DNA from: Pleurotus djamor
Taxonomy: Eukaryota; Basidiomycota; Agaricomycetes; Agaricales; Pleurotaceae
Assembly: GCA_029747585.1 (NCBI GenBank)
Contig: JAPEVF010000012.1
Coordinates: 62,001 to 126,000 of the forward strand
Length of the DNA stretch: 64,000 nucleotides
Direction of reading: 5' to 3'
In this document: one piece after another, positions 43,791-56,316 of the stretch
Position numbering within the stretch: the stretch's first letter is position 1
How the letters are laid out: every line of letters starts with the position of its first letter
Program-made: the position numbers and the translations under genes
The notes under the pieces: model-generated
Databases searched by the model: none
The model's input: only the letters and a program-made list of their open reading frames with translations
Told to the model about the DNA's origin: nothing

Positions 43791-46700
43791 TCAAGGGAAG
43801 GAGACTTTGCGTTTCTTGCGATTTGATGGTGTGACGGTTTCAGAGCCATCAAATGGCCGTTTGAGTGGTGGATTAACCATCGCCTGTGTGGTCTTAGCAC
43901 CTGTTCCGGGAACGGGAATCGGAAGTTGATCATCATCATCATCGTCATCCCAGCCCACATCATCGTTGACAAGGTCATGAACTGCGGGAGACACACCATC
44001 GTCCATCGTGGTTGCCTCGAGATTGGATGGAGTCGACGCGTGTTTACCACGACCTTTCTTTGGTGGTACGCTCTTCGGTGTGCGTTTCCCCTTGCCTTTG
44101 CTCTTTGGGGCAGGGCGTTTGTTGGGTTCGTAGACGCGACAGACTTCGACGTCGACGCCGGCGTTTATCAGGGAGTCCATCCAGAGCTATAGATGGATGC
44201 AGTCAGTAACGATGAGACCCCCTGCTTATGAGACTACGATTCACCTTCTGGTTCTCTCGTTCGGTGTCACCAGGCCCTTTCACCTCGACGAATTTGCATG
44301 CCTTCGTTTCTGGGTTCCAGAGGATTAGATCGGGGACACCGCTGCTACGGCCGTTGTAGTCTTCACAAAAGAGGGTGCATATCTTCGCAAGTGCTTCCCC
44401 ACCCAGACACTAAAGAACGATACATGAATCTCTCGACCCAGGCAAAATAACGTTTTGCTCACCTCGGCTATCTCAACCAATGTAGCAGCATCGCATAAAT
44501 CCCAGCTCATCCCAACGCACCACGTCTTCTGCTCCCGATACTTCTTGTCTGACTTCTCGATAATCTGCTTCGCCCAACCGGCGCGTATCTCTTTCAAGCG
44601 AACGTCTACGGCGTGTTTACGAGCATGGTAAAACACGTCCTCGCGAAGATCGAGCGGTTCGGTTTGATAGGGCGTCTCAAAAGCTCCGGGGACGTCAGAG
44701 AATATGACGTCCCAGAAGAGGAGAGCAAATAGTGTGGTGAGGATGCTTGTTTCGGCGTGCAACCTATGAAGACATTTGAGGGATGGAGATGGAGAAAAAG
44801 AGAGGGGGAGTAACATACCCTTTGAATCCTTTCCGTTCATAGTATTGGAGAGCGCGGGTTTCGACGTTGACTTCCTCTTCGCCTTTACCGACCCATACAG
44901 ACTTGCCTGTCCACCTAACCTGAGGGCCCTAGTGCAGACCTTAGAAGTTGATTAAACAGGTACGATCATATGAGGACCCACTGTCTTCTCTTCGCTTGCC
45001 ACCGGCGTACTATCGACGGGAGTACTATGAAGAGTCATCTGGATCTTCTTCAAGGGAGTCGAAGGCGTTACGGAGTTTTCCTTCTCCTTAGACTTATCCA
45101 CGGTTGGGATGAGACGACCGTTTGCATCGAAGGATAACTTTCCCTCTCCGCGCTTCCATACGCGTATAGCGGTAATTTCAACNACTTCGGGTTTCTTGAG
45201 TTGACCTTCGCATCGACTGCGCTCCTCTTCNGGGATCTTGAGTCTCTTCTCTAGCTTTTCGAGACGTCGGAAGAGGCTGGGCCTGTAAACTACGCGATNC
45301 CGACTCAGCGGAACATCCATGAAAAGGAGCCTAGCGGACCTACCAAGGGCAGTGTCTTCATCTTTCAGAGCCTCGATGACTCCGCGAACGGCATCACCGA
45401 GAACCTTTTCTTGAACAAAGTCCTCCACAATATGTGGCATGTACCGGGCTGTGAGGATCGCGCGACGTTCGTACCATTTCGCTCTCTTGCCTCGGAGCCA
45501 TATTCGTTGTTTGANAAGTGCTTCGATGACGGCATATTCGCGTTTATACTCCTTCAGCTGACCNAGACANTCGGTAGCTCGAGACACCATGCGGGTGTAT
45601 ANATAACCTATCCGAAAGTTGTGAGCCATCGCANCATAGATGGNTGATGGAATGTACCTTGTTGAAACCTCTCTAACCCAGCGCGATCCGGAACATCTTC
45701 TTCCAAAGATTCGGACACAGTACTNTTTAGTGCATGGTGGACCGTGACACAGACCTCCCACACAGGATAGATCTCCTCGTCAAATATTTGCTTGCACNGT
45801 CTCGCTCTCTGGATTCTCTCTGATTCGACAGGGGTAGGTTCTTCGTAGTCGCTATCGTCGTCGTCATCTTTCGACGGCGGAGGTTGGGTAGAAGGAGGGG
45901 CGGATTGGGCTTTGGAGGATGGTTGTTTCTTCGGGGAAGNAGTGGTAGCGGGGGTGGACAAGGGAATTTGCGCGTCAAGGAGGGACGATACGCGTGCTTG
46001 GAGTTTGAGCGCGTCGTAGTAGCGGAGGAAATCTTCACGCGTCGGCCATATACGATCGCTGCGTTGGTAAGGATACCGAGTGTAGCTCCGTTTCCTGAAA
46101 GCGGTCAAGAGGGCGGGTAGAGCGATGGAAGTGGGAAGTTCAGTGCTAAAGGAGCACATTTGAGGACTCATNCAACGTCCGAAGTACGTCTAATACTGAC
46201 CTTCTGAACGCAATGACATTAAGCCGCATGAAGAGTTCGTAGACGTCAGGATTAAGACGGACACATTTCACTTCGTAGAGTATCAGTATTTGAGACCAGA
46301 GGGTGAGTGGGTANGAGAAATCTCACCAAGGTGCTTCAAAGCGAGGCTTCGAAGGACATGCTCCTGTGAATTTAACGCTGGCTTCTCCAAAGGCTTAAAT
46401 GATAATTTCGTTTGTTGCAGAGGCTTCGGTACCTTAGTCTTACTGGAACCCGATACAACAGGGAAATGGAGTGTGTCTTGGACCTTCGCCTTCCCTTTGC
46501 AAGGTGAAGGACCAAAAGGTAGCGCAGCTTGTTTGGAAGCGTGGTTGATCAGGGAGGTAATTATTTCTGATTTCTTGGAGTTGGTCAGTACAGTCTGCCT
46601 CCGACTTGATAAGAGGAAACACACCGTTTGCTTTCCTGGGCGGACCTTCATGTCTTTGGCGATGCTCTTCAGTTGGTCGACGGTTAGACACTCAAGCAAC

Positions 46701-47393
46701 TCTGTGATAGTCATGATATCTTCTCCTTGACAGAAGTAGCTGTAGTCAGGCGAAGTAGCGACTGGTTGGGAGGGAGGGGGCTCTGAGGATGGACCGGGCT
46801 CATCGTCGTCAGAGTCCAGGGTGAGGTCAATGATCTCATGCGGAGGTGGACTAGCTTTAGGGGGAACGGCAGCTGGTTGCTCGAACTTGGTTGCGGCCTC
46901 GCAAAGTTCGTCGATAGCACCTGGAAGGCCGGTACCGACTTCTTTCTTCAAGTTCTCCAGTTTAGGTATTGAGTACCACCGACCGACTTTGCGAAGGGCG
47001 AGTCGGACGAGCACGAAACGGGCATTATCTATNAGTAGGGCGTGTCGAANGGTTGAGCAAANGGGCATTATGTATNAGAAGAGGGTACGTACACGAAAGN
47101 TTTCCAAACTTTGACATTAGATCCCATTCCTCGCCGGAAAGGAGGTGCTCTTCATGCTCGTAGACAATATTTATCATACCTAATTTCNCATTCGGCAAAG
47201 TTGATCTCTGGGGCGANTAAAAAGGTCACGAACCTTCGAAAATCGCAAGATATATTGACACTCGTGCGTCATCATCTTTGTTTCGCGTTTCCGAGTCGAT
47301 TTGGTCAAGGACCTCTTCAATCTGGGCCAGTTCGTTGAATGGATCAGAGGGGTCGGTGCCATGATCGTTCGATGATTCTTGACTTTGGCTCAT
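43791..47393 (-). CDS. FAN1: Fanconi-associated nuclease FAN1 (VRR-NUC structure-specific nuclease)
   Basis: The start is ATG at 47393 (MSQSQESSNDHG). The SAP-like region reads ELLECLTVDQLKSIAKDMK then SEIITSLINHASKQAALPF. The helical/TPR part has RLKIPEEERSRCEGQLKK and WYERRAILTARYMPHIVEDF. The motif GLHAETSILTTLFALLFWD is typical of FAN1, followed by DVIFSDVPGAFETPYQTEPL. The VRR-NUC core has SSGVPDLILWNPETKA (P-D) and CKFVEVKGPGDTERENQKLW (E-V-K): the PD-(D/E)xK catalytic set is intact. After the core a basic, Lys/Pro-rich tail ends RKKRKVSFP. No UBZ finger is visible at the N-terminus, as in most fungal FAN1. It cuts 5' flaps and interstrand crosslinks. Many introns; scattered Ns. Confidence 0.93.
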
Positions 47394-47822
47394 TACAGAA
47401 GCAGATGGACTGCGCAAAATAGGCAGGTACGAGGACACTGGATAGGATGCAAATGTCTTGGTTCAGATACAAGACGCGGTCATTCCACACGCGTCGTTCG
47501 AGTCACGTTGGCACGTGCGCTCCTGTCCGACTCCCACAGTGAGGTGACTTGTGTGACCGTGTGACAAACCCCACAAACCAACGGAAGTTTTTCTGCCTTG
47601 CACACCANNNATTCCCTTTCATTTCGTTCTGCCGTATCTGAAGGTACGTCTAAGTTCCCTTGTGTGTCTTTCCAGATGAAACGCACTGGGCTCTGAAAGC
47701 ATCTATGTTGCTATGCACTACGCTCAAATGAGCGGCGGCCTAGAAAACCGTTAACTGATTTCCATCTTATGCATCGCTTCATTATTCAATTTGGACTCAT
47801 GTCATGTTTCTAGATCGCCACG
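47394..47822. other. Divergent promoter region FAN1/LCP5
   Basis: 429 bp between starts, with Ns near 47,608-47,610. A CACGTGC element (47,513-47,519) contains the E-box core. No coding frame. Confidence 0.45.
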
Positions 47823-49063
47823 ATGGATGTAGAAGAGCTAACAAATGTCATCGAGGGGATGTCTCTTAGTATTGCATCGGTTCGTGAGTCCGTTAGAGAA
47901 TTGCGTGAAAAGTATGTCCATAGAATATATCTTGTTGTATCGACGTTTATCGTGTGGAAAGGCAGAACGANCTCGACATGAAAGACGGCATATCCCTTCT
48001 TACCTTGAAAAACTACACGATGATATCCTACCTCCAGTCCCTGCTACTTGTCTCATCCCGACGTGCACTGGGTCATTCACTCTCTGCCAGAGCCCCTCCC
48101 CCAGAACCATTCAGCGATGAAGATCGAAGTGTACGAGGGTCTGGCGCTGGAGATCTTGTGGATTCGATGATTGAAAATCGCATCGTTCTCGAAAAAATCA
48201 AAATCTTGGAAGGACGCATGAGGTACCAGATTGAGAAGTTGGTGAAGCTAGCGGAACAACCTTCGAGTGCCTCCGGCAATGTCGTGGATGGTAAATACTT
48301 CCTATACTGCTCCTTTGTGCATGGGCTCACTCTGTGATTAGACCCACTTGCCTTCCGTCCCAACCCACAAAATCTGCTTGACAATGACGGCGAATCAGCC
48401 GATGAAGAGAGCGACGCTCCTGTTGATGACGGGGCCCGTAGGAAGGACGGGGANATCTACCGACCACCAAAACTGGCACCTGTGCCTTACACGGAGACTA
48501 GCCGTAAGGACAAGCGAGAAAAACGAGGGCCCGTCCCCAATGCTCTGACATCTCTACTTGATGTCGACCCCTCAAGACCCCACGCGGAATCAACGTCTGG
48601 TCTTGGTACGACGCCGTCTCTGGCATCTGCCCGTGCGAGGGAACTCAATCGTATCACCGAATACGAGGAGGAGAACTTCACTCGGCTAATGATGAAAAAG
48701 AAGGACCATACAAGGCGATTGCGGGATGAAGAAGATATCGCTTTAGGAGGAAGTGCTAGCGTTGGTGGTAGTACCGGGAAGACACGTCGTCGTGGGGGTG
48801 GGTTCGAGGATGAATTCAACGATGTATTGAAGAATGTCGGTAAGACGAGGGGATTGTCAGGTGGCGATGGCTACGATGATTTGAGGCAGCGGGGGAAGAA
48901 AGCCAGTGTCCTGCACAGAAGTCGATCGACACCTCGTACCAATAACGAGGGATCATCTAGGACTGAAATGCTCGAGGAAGTCCAGGGTAAGAAGAGGAAG
49001 CGAAGTAGGTTCGAGGCGGATATGAAGACCACCAAAAAGAGGATTGCGANGTCCCAAAAGTAG
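47823..49063 (+). CDS. LCP5: LCP5/neuroguidin-like SSU processome protein (Sas10/Utp3/C1D domain)
   Basis: Starts MDVEELTNVIEGMSLSIASV, a helix of the Sas10/C1D domain. It continues DGISLLTLKNYTMISYLQSL and IENRIVLEKIKILEGRMRYQ then IEKLVKLA. The middle has RRKDGEIYRPPKLAPVPYTE, the conserved Y-R-P-P-K-x-x-P-x-x-Y motif of neuroguidin and Lcp5. ENFTRLMMKKKDHTRRLRDE follows. The C-terminus is Gly/Lys/Arg-rich (KKRKRSRFEADM...K-K-R-I). These place it in the U3-dependent 18S rRNA maturation machinery. Two introns split the first domain (near 47,912-47,965 and 48,286-48,340). Length about 375 matches the family. Confidence 0.88.
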
Positions 49064-49202
49064 CTATTTNACCTGTACNCCTGTGTACTCCTAATNCTTT
49101 ACACGATCACGTGGTGCNCTCGCGTTTTGGCTTGGCATTGTGGTTCGAATTGAAGTTGACANCTTTCACAACGCCACCACCACCNNCGACGACGACGACA
49201 AG

Positions 49203-51566
49203 ATGNTCGCNATCGTCACGGACGACGCTCTCTTTATNTCAGACGCACANTCACTTAAACGAGGCTCANTGCCTTCNCCACTCTCACTGTCACCCAGNCC
49301 AGTAAATTGTGCTTGGTCTCTAGATGGCTCCTCTGCGTATCTAGCCTCAAACACGGGAGTGCACCGATATGATTGTGTNTCTGGGTCGACTGAAAACATA
49401 TCAGGCTTCTCGGAACCTCATGAATCTCCACAAATTCTCGTAAAGGATAACTCGAGTATCCTNGNCACTGATGGGCACCGAGTNCTCGCGCTTGATCGNA
49501 AGGGANAAACTCTTCAAACNNTCGACGCTCATCATGCAGCCGTTACAGCAATTTCTTTATCGGCCAACAACCTACACCTCGCTGTCGCCACTTCCAAGGC
49601 CGTGTACGTCTATAACANGCTTACGGGGTCACACAACGTCNTGCGAGGGCTAGGATTGGCCAGTCAACGACTAGGAGCNTGTGTNTTTCACCCACACTCC
49701 CCCACACGACTCCTNTTAGGTATTGGAAGGCAGCTNGTCATCTACGACATCAANCGAACNTCCGGTCCCACGAAAGTTATAACCTTGGATGATGCGAGCA
49801 CGGGCGACATCAGTGCCATTAGTTCCAGCCCATTCAGTAAATCTTTGGTGGCCATGATTACCACCAATGGGAACCTCGGACTGGTAGACATGGACAAGGA
49901 GAAAGGGTGAGCCCGCATATACAACCAATTTCGAAACCTCTCTGAGATCACAATTTAGATTATTCCGTACTCTCGACTTGGGCATCGAATTGACTTGCAT
50001 CTCATTCTCTCCCGAGGGCGCCTCTATCTACCTTGGCACCTGTGACGGAAGGGTGCTTGTGGTTGACTTGCGGGCATTAGAAAAGCCACCAAAGGAAGTC
50101 TCTGTGAACGGTGACAGGAAACCGATCAGATACATAATCGTTCAAGTACGTAGCAACGTTTGTTTTCAAGGCTTCGCGCTTATAATTGATCAGGGAAAAT
50201 CATCAACGTCCGAGTCACGGACGTCGACTACGCCTGGTTCCAGCAAATCCATTTCGAGCTCAAGTGCCAAACGTCTTCCACCTACATCCAGCAAGACAGC
50301 CACTGGCAAGTCACCGGCCAAAGCTGCTCCTTTAAAGAAGGAACCATCGGCTCCCCGTGTCGCGAGAAAGGTATCTGCGAAAGAATCTCTCAATGTCTCT
50401 AACGATAGTCAAGTTTCTGGTCAGTCTCAACCCGTGAATCAAGAGTGGTCGATGCTAATGTCACCTTAGTCCAATTAGATGGTCTTAACACTTTCAAGCC
50501 TGGTTCTACGTCAAAGGAGACGGGCTCTCCACGTAGCACTCACATATCAAGAACAACACCCCCAGGTGTCAAAGCCTCGCCCAAAGTCCCCAGTCGCGTT
50601 GCAGCCAGCGCAAAGGTTTCCAAAGTCGCATCACCTGTGAGGGCTTCCAAGGATGTACCCCGCAAGCCTAGGACGTTACCAACGAATTTGCGCAAACAAC
50701 CTGGACCGACCGTTCCACCTTCTTCCTCTCTTGAAGTACCCTCTGAAGGCGCGTCGCGGCCTGCTTCAAGGCAAAGAGCTACCTCTTCTGCTAGCCGGAC
50801 AGCGTCCGAGACCGTATCAATCTCGTCTACATCATCCAAGTTGTTTTCAGCCACTTCCAGAAAGAGTTCAGCCTCGTCACGCCCACCTTCATCAGTATCT
50901 TGCCGACCTACCTCCCCTGCACCTTCGGTTGTCCCATCTGTCCAGTCTCGCAAAGTTAGCACCGCAAGTTCACGGGCGACAAATCGGACACCATCGCCTG
51001 ATCTCCCTGGTATTGGACTCGATCCTTCCACACCCATCCCCGCAAACAAGAAACGAACGGCATTTGGCAACCTTGGTCTGGGCACGCCAGAGGTGAAGCG
51101 ATGGATAGACGCGGGCAACGAACCAGTCAAGGGAGATAAGGGGAAGGGGAAGGTCGTTGACTTCATGCCAGAGAATATCCAAGACCACGATGAGGACGAT
51201 GAGGACAAGGAGAACGACGGGGAACGCAGTTTGGTAATCTCGCCTCTTCGTCCTGGTATTTCTCGCGATGAGTGGGCACCTGTGCCTTCACCGACCCGTT
51301 ATCCAATACCTTCCTCCCCGAATGTGCATGCCTCAGGCCCAGCACACGAATTGTTACGCACAATCGTCAAGGACGTGATGTATGACTTCCAGCAAGAGAC
51401 TCGTGGTGAAATGATGGGGCTGCATCTGGATTTAGTCAGGATGGGGCGAAGTTGGAAGAAAGAGTTGAGAGAGGTCATGGCAGAGTATGTTAGTGACCTG
51501 AAGGAACTGAAAGAGGAGAATTCAAGGTTGAGGGCGGAGAATGATCGTTTGCGCAGGGGCTATTGA
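49203..51566 (+). CDS. NEDD1: NEDD1/GCP-WD-like WD40 protein (gamma-tubulin recruiter)
   Basis: The start used is ATG at 49203. Residues about 1-290 form WD40 blades (CAWSLDGSSAYLASNTGVHR, AVTAISLSANNLHLAVATSK, VITLDDASTGDISAISSSPF, then CISFSPEGASIYLGTCDGRV). A Ser/Pro/Lys-rich disordered middle of about 300 residues follows. The last 80 residues form a predicted coiled coil: ELLRTIVKDVMYDFQQETRG, LHLDLVRMGRSWKKELREVM and EENSRLRAENDRLRRGY-stop. NEDD1 has this build, and its C-terminal helix binds the gamma-tubulin complex to recruit it to microtubule-organising centres. Identification comes from domain order and the C-terminal pattern rather than WD40 sequence alone. An alternative is another WD40 coiled-coil scaffold. 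Three introns; Ns in the first 600 bp. Confidence 0.82.
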
Positions 51567-51739
51567 TCCTCGAGGGAGCCATGCCCCATGTATTTACATT
51601 CACACTCGTTTGTTTCCTATTGTTCAATTACTTTTCAATAGCGATGGTACATATATGACATAACATAAGGGAAGCCGATGGTGTATGGTGCATGAGGATA
51701 AATCATTACAAAAGGGAGAGAGGACAANGAACTAGTCGA

Positions 51740-53752
51740 CTAATCCTTGTCCGCATTCTCCATCTGACGACGTTTGCGCGAGCCAGACCTAGAGAAACAT
51801 TGAGAGATCAGACTGGATTGCCAAAGTGAGAGAGAGAAGATACGCACGCATCCGTGTCTAAACCTCGTTTCCGACCGCTCTTGGCCTCGTCCAAGAATTG
51901 GTCAAGACCAAAGACATCACCCGTGTCCTTCTCGAATTGCACAGGTCCTTCGCGAACTTCCTGATCNTTGGCNCCCTCGAACCCAACCTTAGCCCGTCCC
52001 AGACCAAAGCGATCATTNTCGAGCGCCTTGCCGATGCCCTCATCCGTGCCACCACCAAACGACTCCTCGTTACCCTCAGCCATATCTCCTCTTGCCTTAT
52101 AGATAGCAGCAGCAGCAGTTGAACCATGGAACAAAGGTTTGTCATAAAGATTGTACGCATCGTCGTCCGCGAATGTGTTCGACAAGGATTCCTGGTTGAA
52201 TAACCGCGAATCGAGCATAGACTCCTTCGTCATCGTCGGTTTCGCCAGGCCCAAAGCAATCTTCTCNGAGATATCGCGGTTTTGTTGACGTGCGAGCATC
52301 TTCGCNCTTTGNTCCGTNCCCATNTTGTTCATCCTCATCTCCCGCTCCCGTTCTCTTCGTTTCTCTTGNCTCATTTGATCACGTATCTTTTGAGCNTCTT
52401 CATCCTCGGCGGTGTCGTCTGATGCTTGCGAGGCACTGTCGTCTTCGCTGTCGCTACCNTAGTCAGCAAGTTTNGCGGCCATCTTCGCGCGACTTTCAGC
52501 NGTAGGCTTGGGAGGNGCACCACGTTCTTCACGAGCACGCTGNGCAAGCATACGAAGATTCTCNTCTTTGGCCTCCTTCTCCTTTTGCGAAAGCTTCTGC
52601 TGCATGAGGGCACGTTGACGAACTTCCTCGCGAGCGTGTCGGTCAGCGACATAGAGGGCTTCTGAGAATTTGGCGAATCCGTCGTTGATGTGAACCTAGA
52701 GNAAACAAAGTTAGCTGAATCAAAAGATAGTTGGATGTTCTCACATCCTGCAATCCTCTTCCATCGGCAGCCAGACGCTTATCGAGAGGGATGGTGAAAC
52801 CCTTGTTGTTCTTCCAATTTGAGATGCACGGGGGTATCATCCATTCTTTCTGTTCAGCTGCCGTAGCCTTTCGAGGTGGACTCCGAAGAACGGGCGGCGG
52901 AGGACTAGGAGGACCTCGTGGAATTTTCTTATGTTTGAACCGTGGNGGCTCCAAGGGATCCTCGACAATTTCCGACATTTTGATGATGCGCTGTTTGAGG
53001 CCTTGAGACCCATTTTGTTGACCTGGTGTGTAGCGGATGAAGGAGGTCTTTCCTTGGGCGTCTGGTACATTCTTGGGTTGCGCGGCTTTTATCTTTCCGT
53101 TGACGAGTTTCTCCAAGGCAGCACGAGTTTTGTCAGCAGTGGCTTGAACCTCTTCCTCNGACGGCCGTTCCATGAGACGAGCATCGTCGTCNAAGTCCTT
53201 TCGATGGTGTAGGGGAACTAGGTCCTTGAACTGTGATTGGATGATTTTGCCGTCTCTCTGACCCTGNCGTGCAATGGCATCGTAGCGGACGTTTCCTTCA
53301 CTGTCGACTTGGAGTGCGAGTGTGTTTCCGGATGANGCCTTTGAAGTGCCAAGTTGNGAGCGCCAGGTTCGTTATAAAGCAAGGGAACTGACCTTCTTGC
53401 GACCCATTTCCAAAGGATATTGAGCAACATGGCACTCAGGATATGCACCACCGTCCCCTGGTCAAGTCGGTCANTCAGAGATAGGTAAAGAAGAGAAAGA
53501 CGGCGCACCATAGTCTTCCTGCGATGTAGGTTTCCATCCTGCTCGCTGACCGTACGGTGGGACGACTAATCGAACAACAACTTGAGATGAGGTAGAAGCT
53601 TGCTGTTCTGGGACTTGAACATCGTCNTCGTCGTCTTCGACGATGGGTGCGTGTATCGGTGTTGGAAGGAGGCTATTCTGTAGTTGAGTCCCGGTTTCTG
53701 AGAGAGAAAAGAGAGCAGAAAGACGTACGCTGCGAGAGTCGCCATTTGCNAT
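51740..53752 (-). CDS. PRP45: Spliceosome protein SNW1/PRP45 (SKIP)
   Basis: The SNW core is clear: VVVRLVVPPYGQRAGWKPTS, IIKMSEIVEDPLEPPRFKHK, PPVLRSPPRKATAAEQKEWM and IPPCISNWKNNKGFTIPLDK (S-N-W-K-N signature). RLAADGRGLQDV then EALYVADRHAREEVRQRALM follow. The helical C-terminal part has EKIALGLAKPTMTKESMLDS, then YNLYDKPLFHGS and DQFLDEAKSGRKRG. After an intron it ends GSRKRRQMENADKD. SNW1/Prp45 threads through the spliceosome's active centre and, in animals, also acts in transcription. The N-terminus is blurred by Ns at 53,750 and 53,753: the ATN at 53,752 or the ATG at 53,745 could be the start. About 560 residues, normal length. Confidence 0.93.
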
Positions 53753-54127
53753 NGACTTGGNCAAGGATGAAGGAGAGAGNNTGATGCGAAGGTCACAAAG
53801 TCACATTGAGTCACAGTCCCCCTAACTTTGCCAANNNCNCNNNNNNNTCATCCACATCGANCAGCGCTGTGAACACAACCTCTTCTCCATCCAACATCAA
53901 TGACTCATGATTTTTTTCACCGCTTGTCATCTCTCACATAAAGACTGCGTGCGCTGTAAACGGTCACCATACGTGGCTCACCAAAGTCCCATAACGCATT
54001 AGGCATCCGCAGAATTCCCACTCACATCATCCGATCTGCTGACTGATGTCGCCAAATCTCATCATAAATAGCCCACCGGACATCGATATGCTTTGATCTN
54101 ATATCTTCCTAAACTCTTACTTCCTAA
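53753..54127. other. Divergent promoter region PRP45/PNPOx-FNR gene
   Basis: 375 bp with an N-run at 53,836-53,848. No coding frame. A short run of T (53,912-53,918) and AT-rich patches are the only visible features. Confidence 0.45.
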
Positions 54128-56131
54128 ATGCCGGGGCTCAATGGCTGGCATCGCGGCGAACGCGCCATTCAACAGAAACTCGGGCATGCAGATACGATGG
54201 CGGCTGCTTTTATGTGGATACAGAGCGAGATGCCCGAGCAGCATAGGGAGTTTTACTCGAATCGACTCCCTTTCGTACCAGTAACGACACTGGATAAAAT
54301 GGGCAGACCATGGGGATCTATTCTCGCTGGCCATGACGGCCAACCTGGCTTCATTCAGAGTCCCAACGAGTCTAAACTTGTGATAAATGCACGTCTCTGG
54401 GATGGCGACCCACTCCTCGAGAATTCCAATTTGTATGAGGCCGGTCNACCTATGTTGGCTGCAGGCATCGGGGTGGAGTTTACAACGAGAAGGAGGAACA
54501 AGTTCGCAGGCCAGGTCACTAGCCTTCGACGATCAGAGAAGGACATCAGTCTTGAGCTATTTGTAGACGAAGCTATAGGGTATGTGTGCGAATGATTCTT
54601 ACTCGGGGTTTCTAACATTGAAGTCTACTAGGAATTGTCCAAAGTACATCAATGTCCGTGATCTTATCGCACATCCCAACACCTCTCCCAAGATATTGCA
54701 CAACGTTCATACNCTTACATCGGNTGAGCGACTACCAGATGAAATTATNCGCTTCATNCAGGAGGCNGANACCGTNTTCATCGGNTCANCGTACGTTGCG
54801 CCGAAGGACGATGCTACCAANTTTCCCTCNCATGTTGGNATGAACCAGCGTGGNGGTCGACAAGGNTACATNCGCGTNNTACCCTCCGANTCANGGACNG
54901 TAGTNCTGCCNGACTACTCNGGTANNTNCTNCTNNTNNATNNNCGNGTNATCAATNTCTAANNGNATGNTTCTACAGGCAATCGNCTNATGACTTCNCTG
55001 GGTAACATCGAAGCAACCCCACTNGCCTCGCTCACCTTCGTCTCCTTCACCACCGGTGATGTCTTGTACCTCACTGGNGAGGCNAAGACANTNGTCGGCG
55101 CAGATGCCCACAGAATCATGCCATTCCAACCAACACTCACNACTGTNAAAACAACTGGATACANNCTCGTNTTGGATGCCCTNCCAGTNCGACANCGANC
55201 GGGTACNCTTGTCGAGCGNAGCCTTTACAGTCCCCCAATCCGTTTGCTAGCCGAAGAAAAGTCGTCGTCAGCTTCCTCNATNAATATNGATAACCCGAGT
55301 ACTGCGACGCTCGCGAAGGTCAAGCTTCTGGCTCCAGACCTCGCTACCTTCGTATGGACTCTGCCAGAACCTTTGCACTTCGCACCGGGGCAAGCAGCTA
55401 TAATGGATTTTACGCCCTTCCTGGGCCGCGAAGCCTATCATCATATGGCCCCAGGGAAACCCACCTCAGTCAACGACGACCGCATTCGCACATGGACTAT
55501 CTCCAGCGCGCCCTCGAAGACTGAGCGTGTCTATGAATTGACCATGCGAGAGAAACCTGGCGGNGCTGTGACCGGGGCTTTGTTTTCTATGGCCCGCAAG
55601 ATTAGCGAGTTCAAACCCGAGCTNCTGGATGATATGTCCCCGTTGGATATTGGTGTCAANCTACTCGGTGTGTCNGGAGACTTNACTCTTCCGGAGAATC
55701 CTCCCCCTTCGTGCCTCTGGATCGCCGGAGGCATCGGGATAACACCTTTCTTGAGTATGCTGTCGTCAGCGCGGCTAGCCGCTCTTAACGGCCCCCCGGT
55801 GAAGATTACCTTGGTTATATCTTCCCGAGAGCCAGATGTTCTACTCGATCTCGTCTCTGCGAGTTTGTCTGAAGAAGGACGAGACCGTATTTCGTTGTCT
55901 ATCCATACATTTGGACCGACGCCGCCTCGTAGTCCCCTCGACTCCCGTTACACACTTGCTTCTCATAGTGGGCGTATCAATCAGCCATTTTTCGAATCAA
56001 TAGGGAAGGAACTTCTTTCCTCGATGATCTATTTGTGTGGGCCACTTGCTTTCGAAACGGCCGTTTTGGAGGCGCTTGGTCCAACGGGGGTGGATACCAC
56101 GACAGTACGGAGGGAGAACTTTGTGTATTAG
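54128..56131 (+). CDS. Fusion flavoprotein: PNPOx-like split barrel + ferredoxin-reductase-type FAD/NAD module
   Basis: Start MPGLNGWHRGERAIQQKLGH. The first half (about 300 residues) is a PNPOx-like FMN-binding barrel: PFVPVTTLDKMGRPWGSILA, GHDGQPGFIQSPNESKLVIN, AAGIGVEFTTRRRNKFAGQV and VFIGSAYVAPKDDATNF. NCPKYINVRDL sits just after intron 1. The second half is an FNR-like reductase. LAPDLATFVWTLPEPLHFAP and GQAAIMDFTPF form the FAD barrel, with the FAD motif DDRIRTWTISSAP. CLWIAGGIGITPFLSMLSSA is the NAD-binding G-G-x-G-x-T-P motif, and MIYLCGPLAFETAVLEAL gives the C-G-P motif. There is no [2Fe-2S] domain after it. This is a single chain able to pass electrons from NAD(P)H through FAD to an FMN-type site; substrate is unknown. 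Two introns, the second in an N-rich tract. Confidence 0.9.
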
Positions 56132-56316
56132 ACGTACTTGTAATACTACATTAGCGTTTCCAACCTGCCTGTCTTCCAAATGTAACTCGCATTCTCAGCA
56201 ACTACCCCGCCGGGCAAACCTGTTCAAATCAAACACACCGGCAATTTCAGGGGCAAATTTTGTCGCTCAGGAGCCTTTTCCTCTCATACCACACACGCCT
56301 TTGCCTCCGTCAACCC

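Noticed and set aside
50540..51208. 222-residue minus-strand frame within NEDD1
   Set aside because: Antisense to the biased Ser/Pro/Arg region of NEDD1; no start context or domains.
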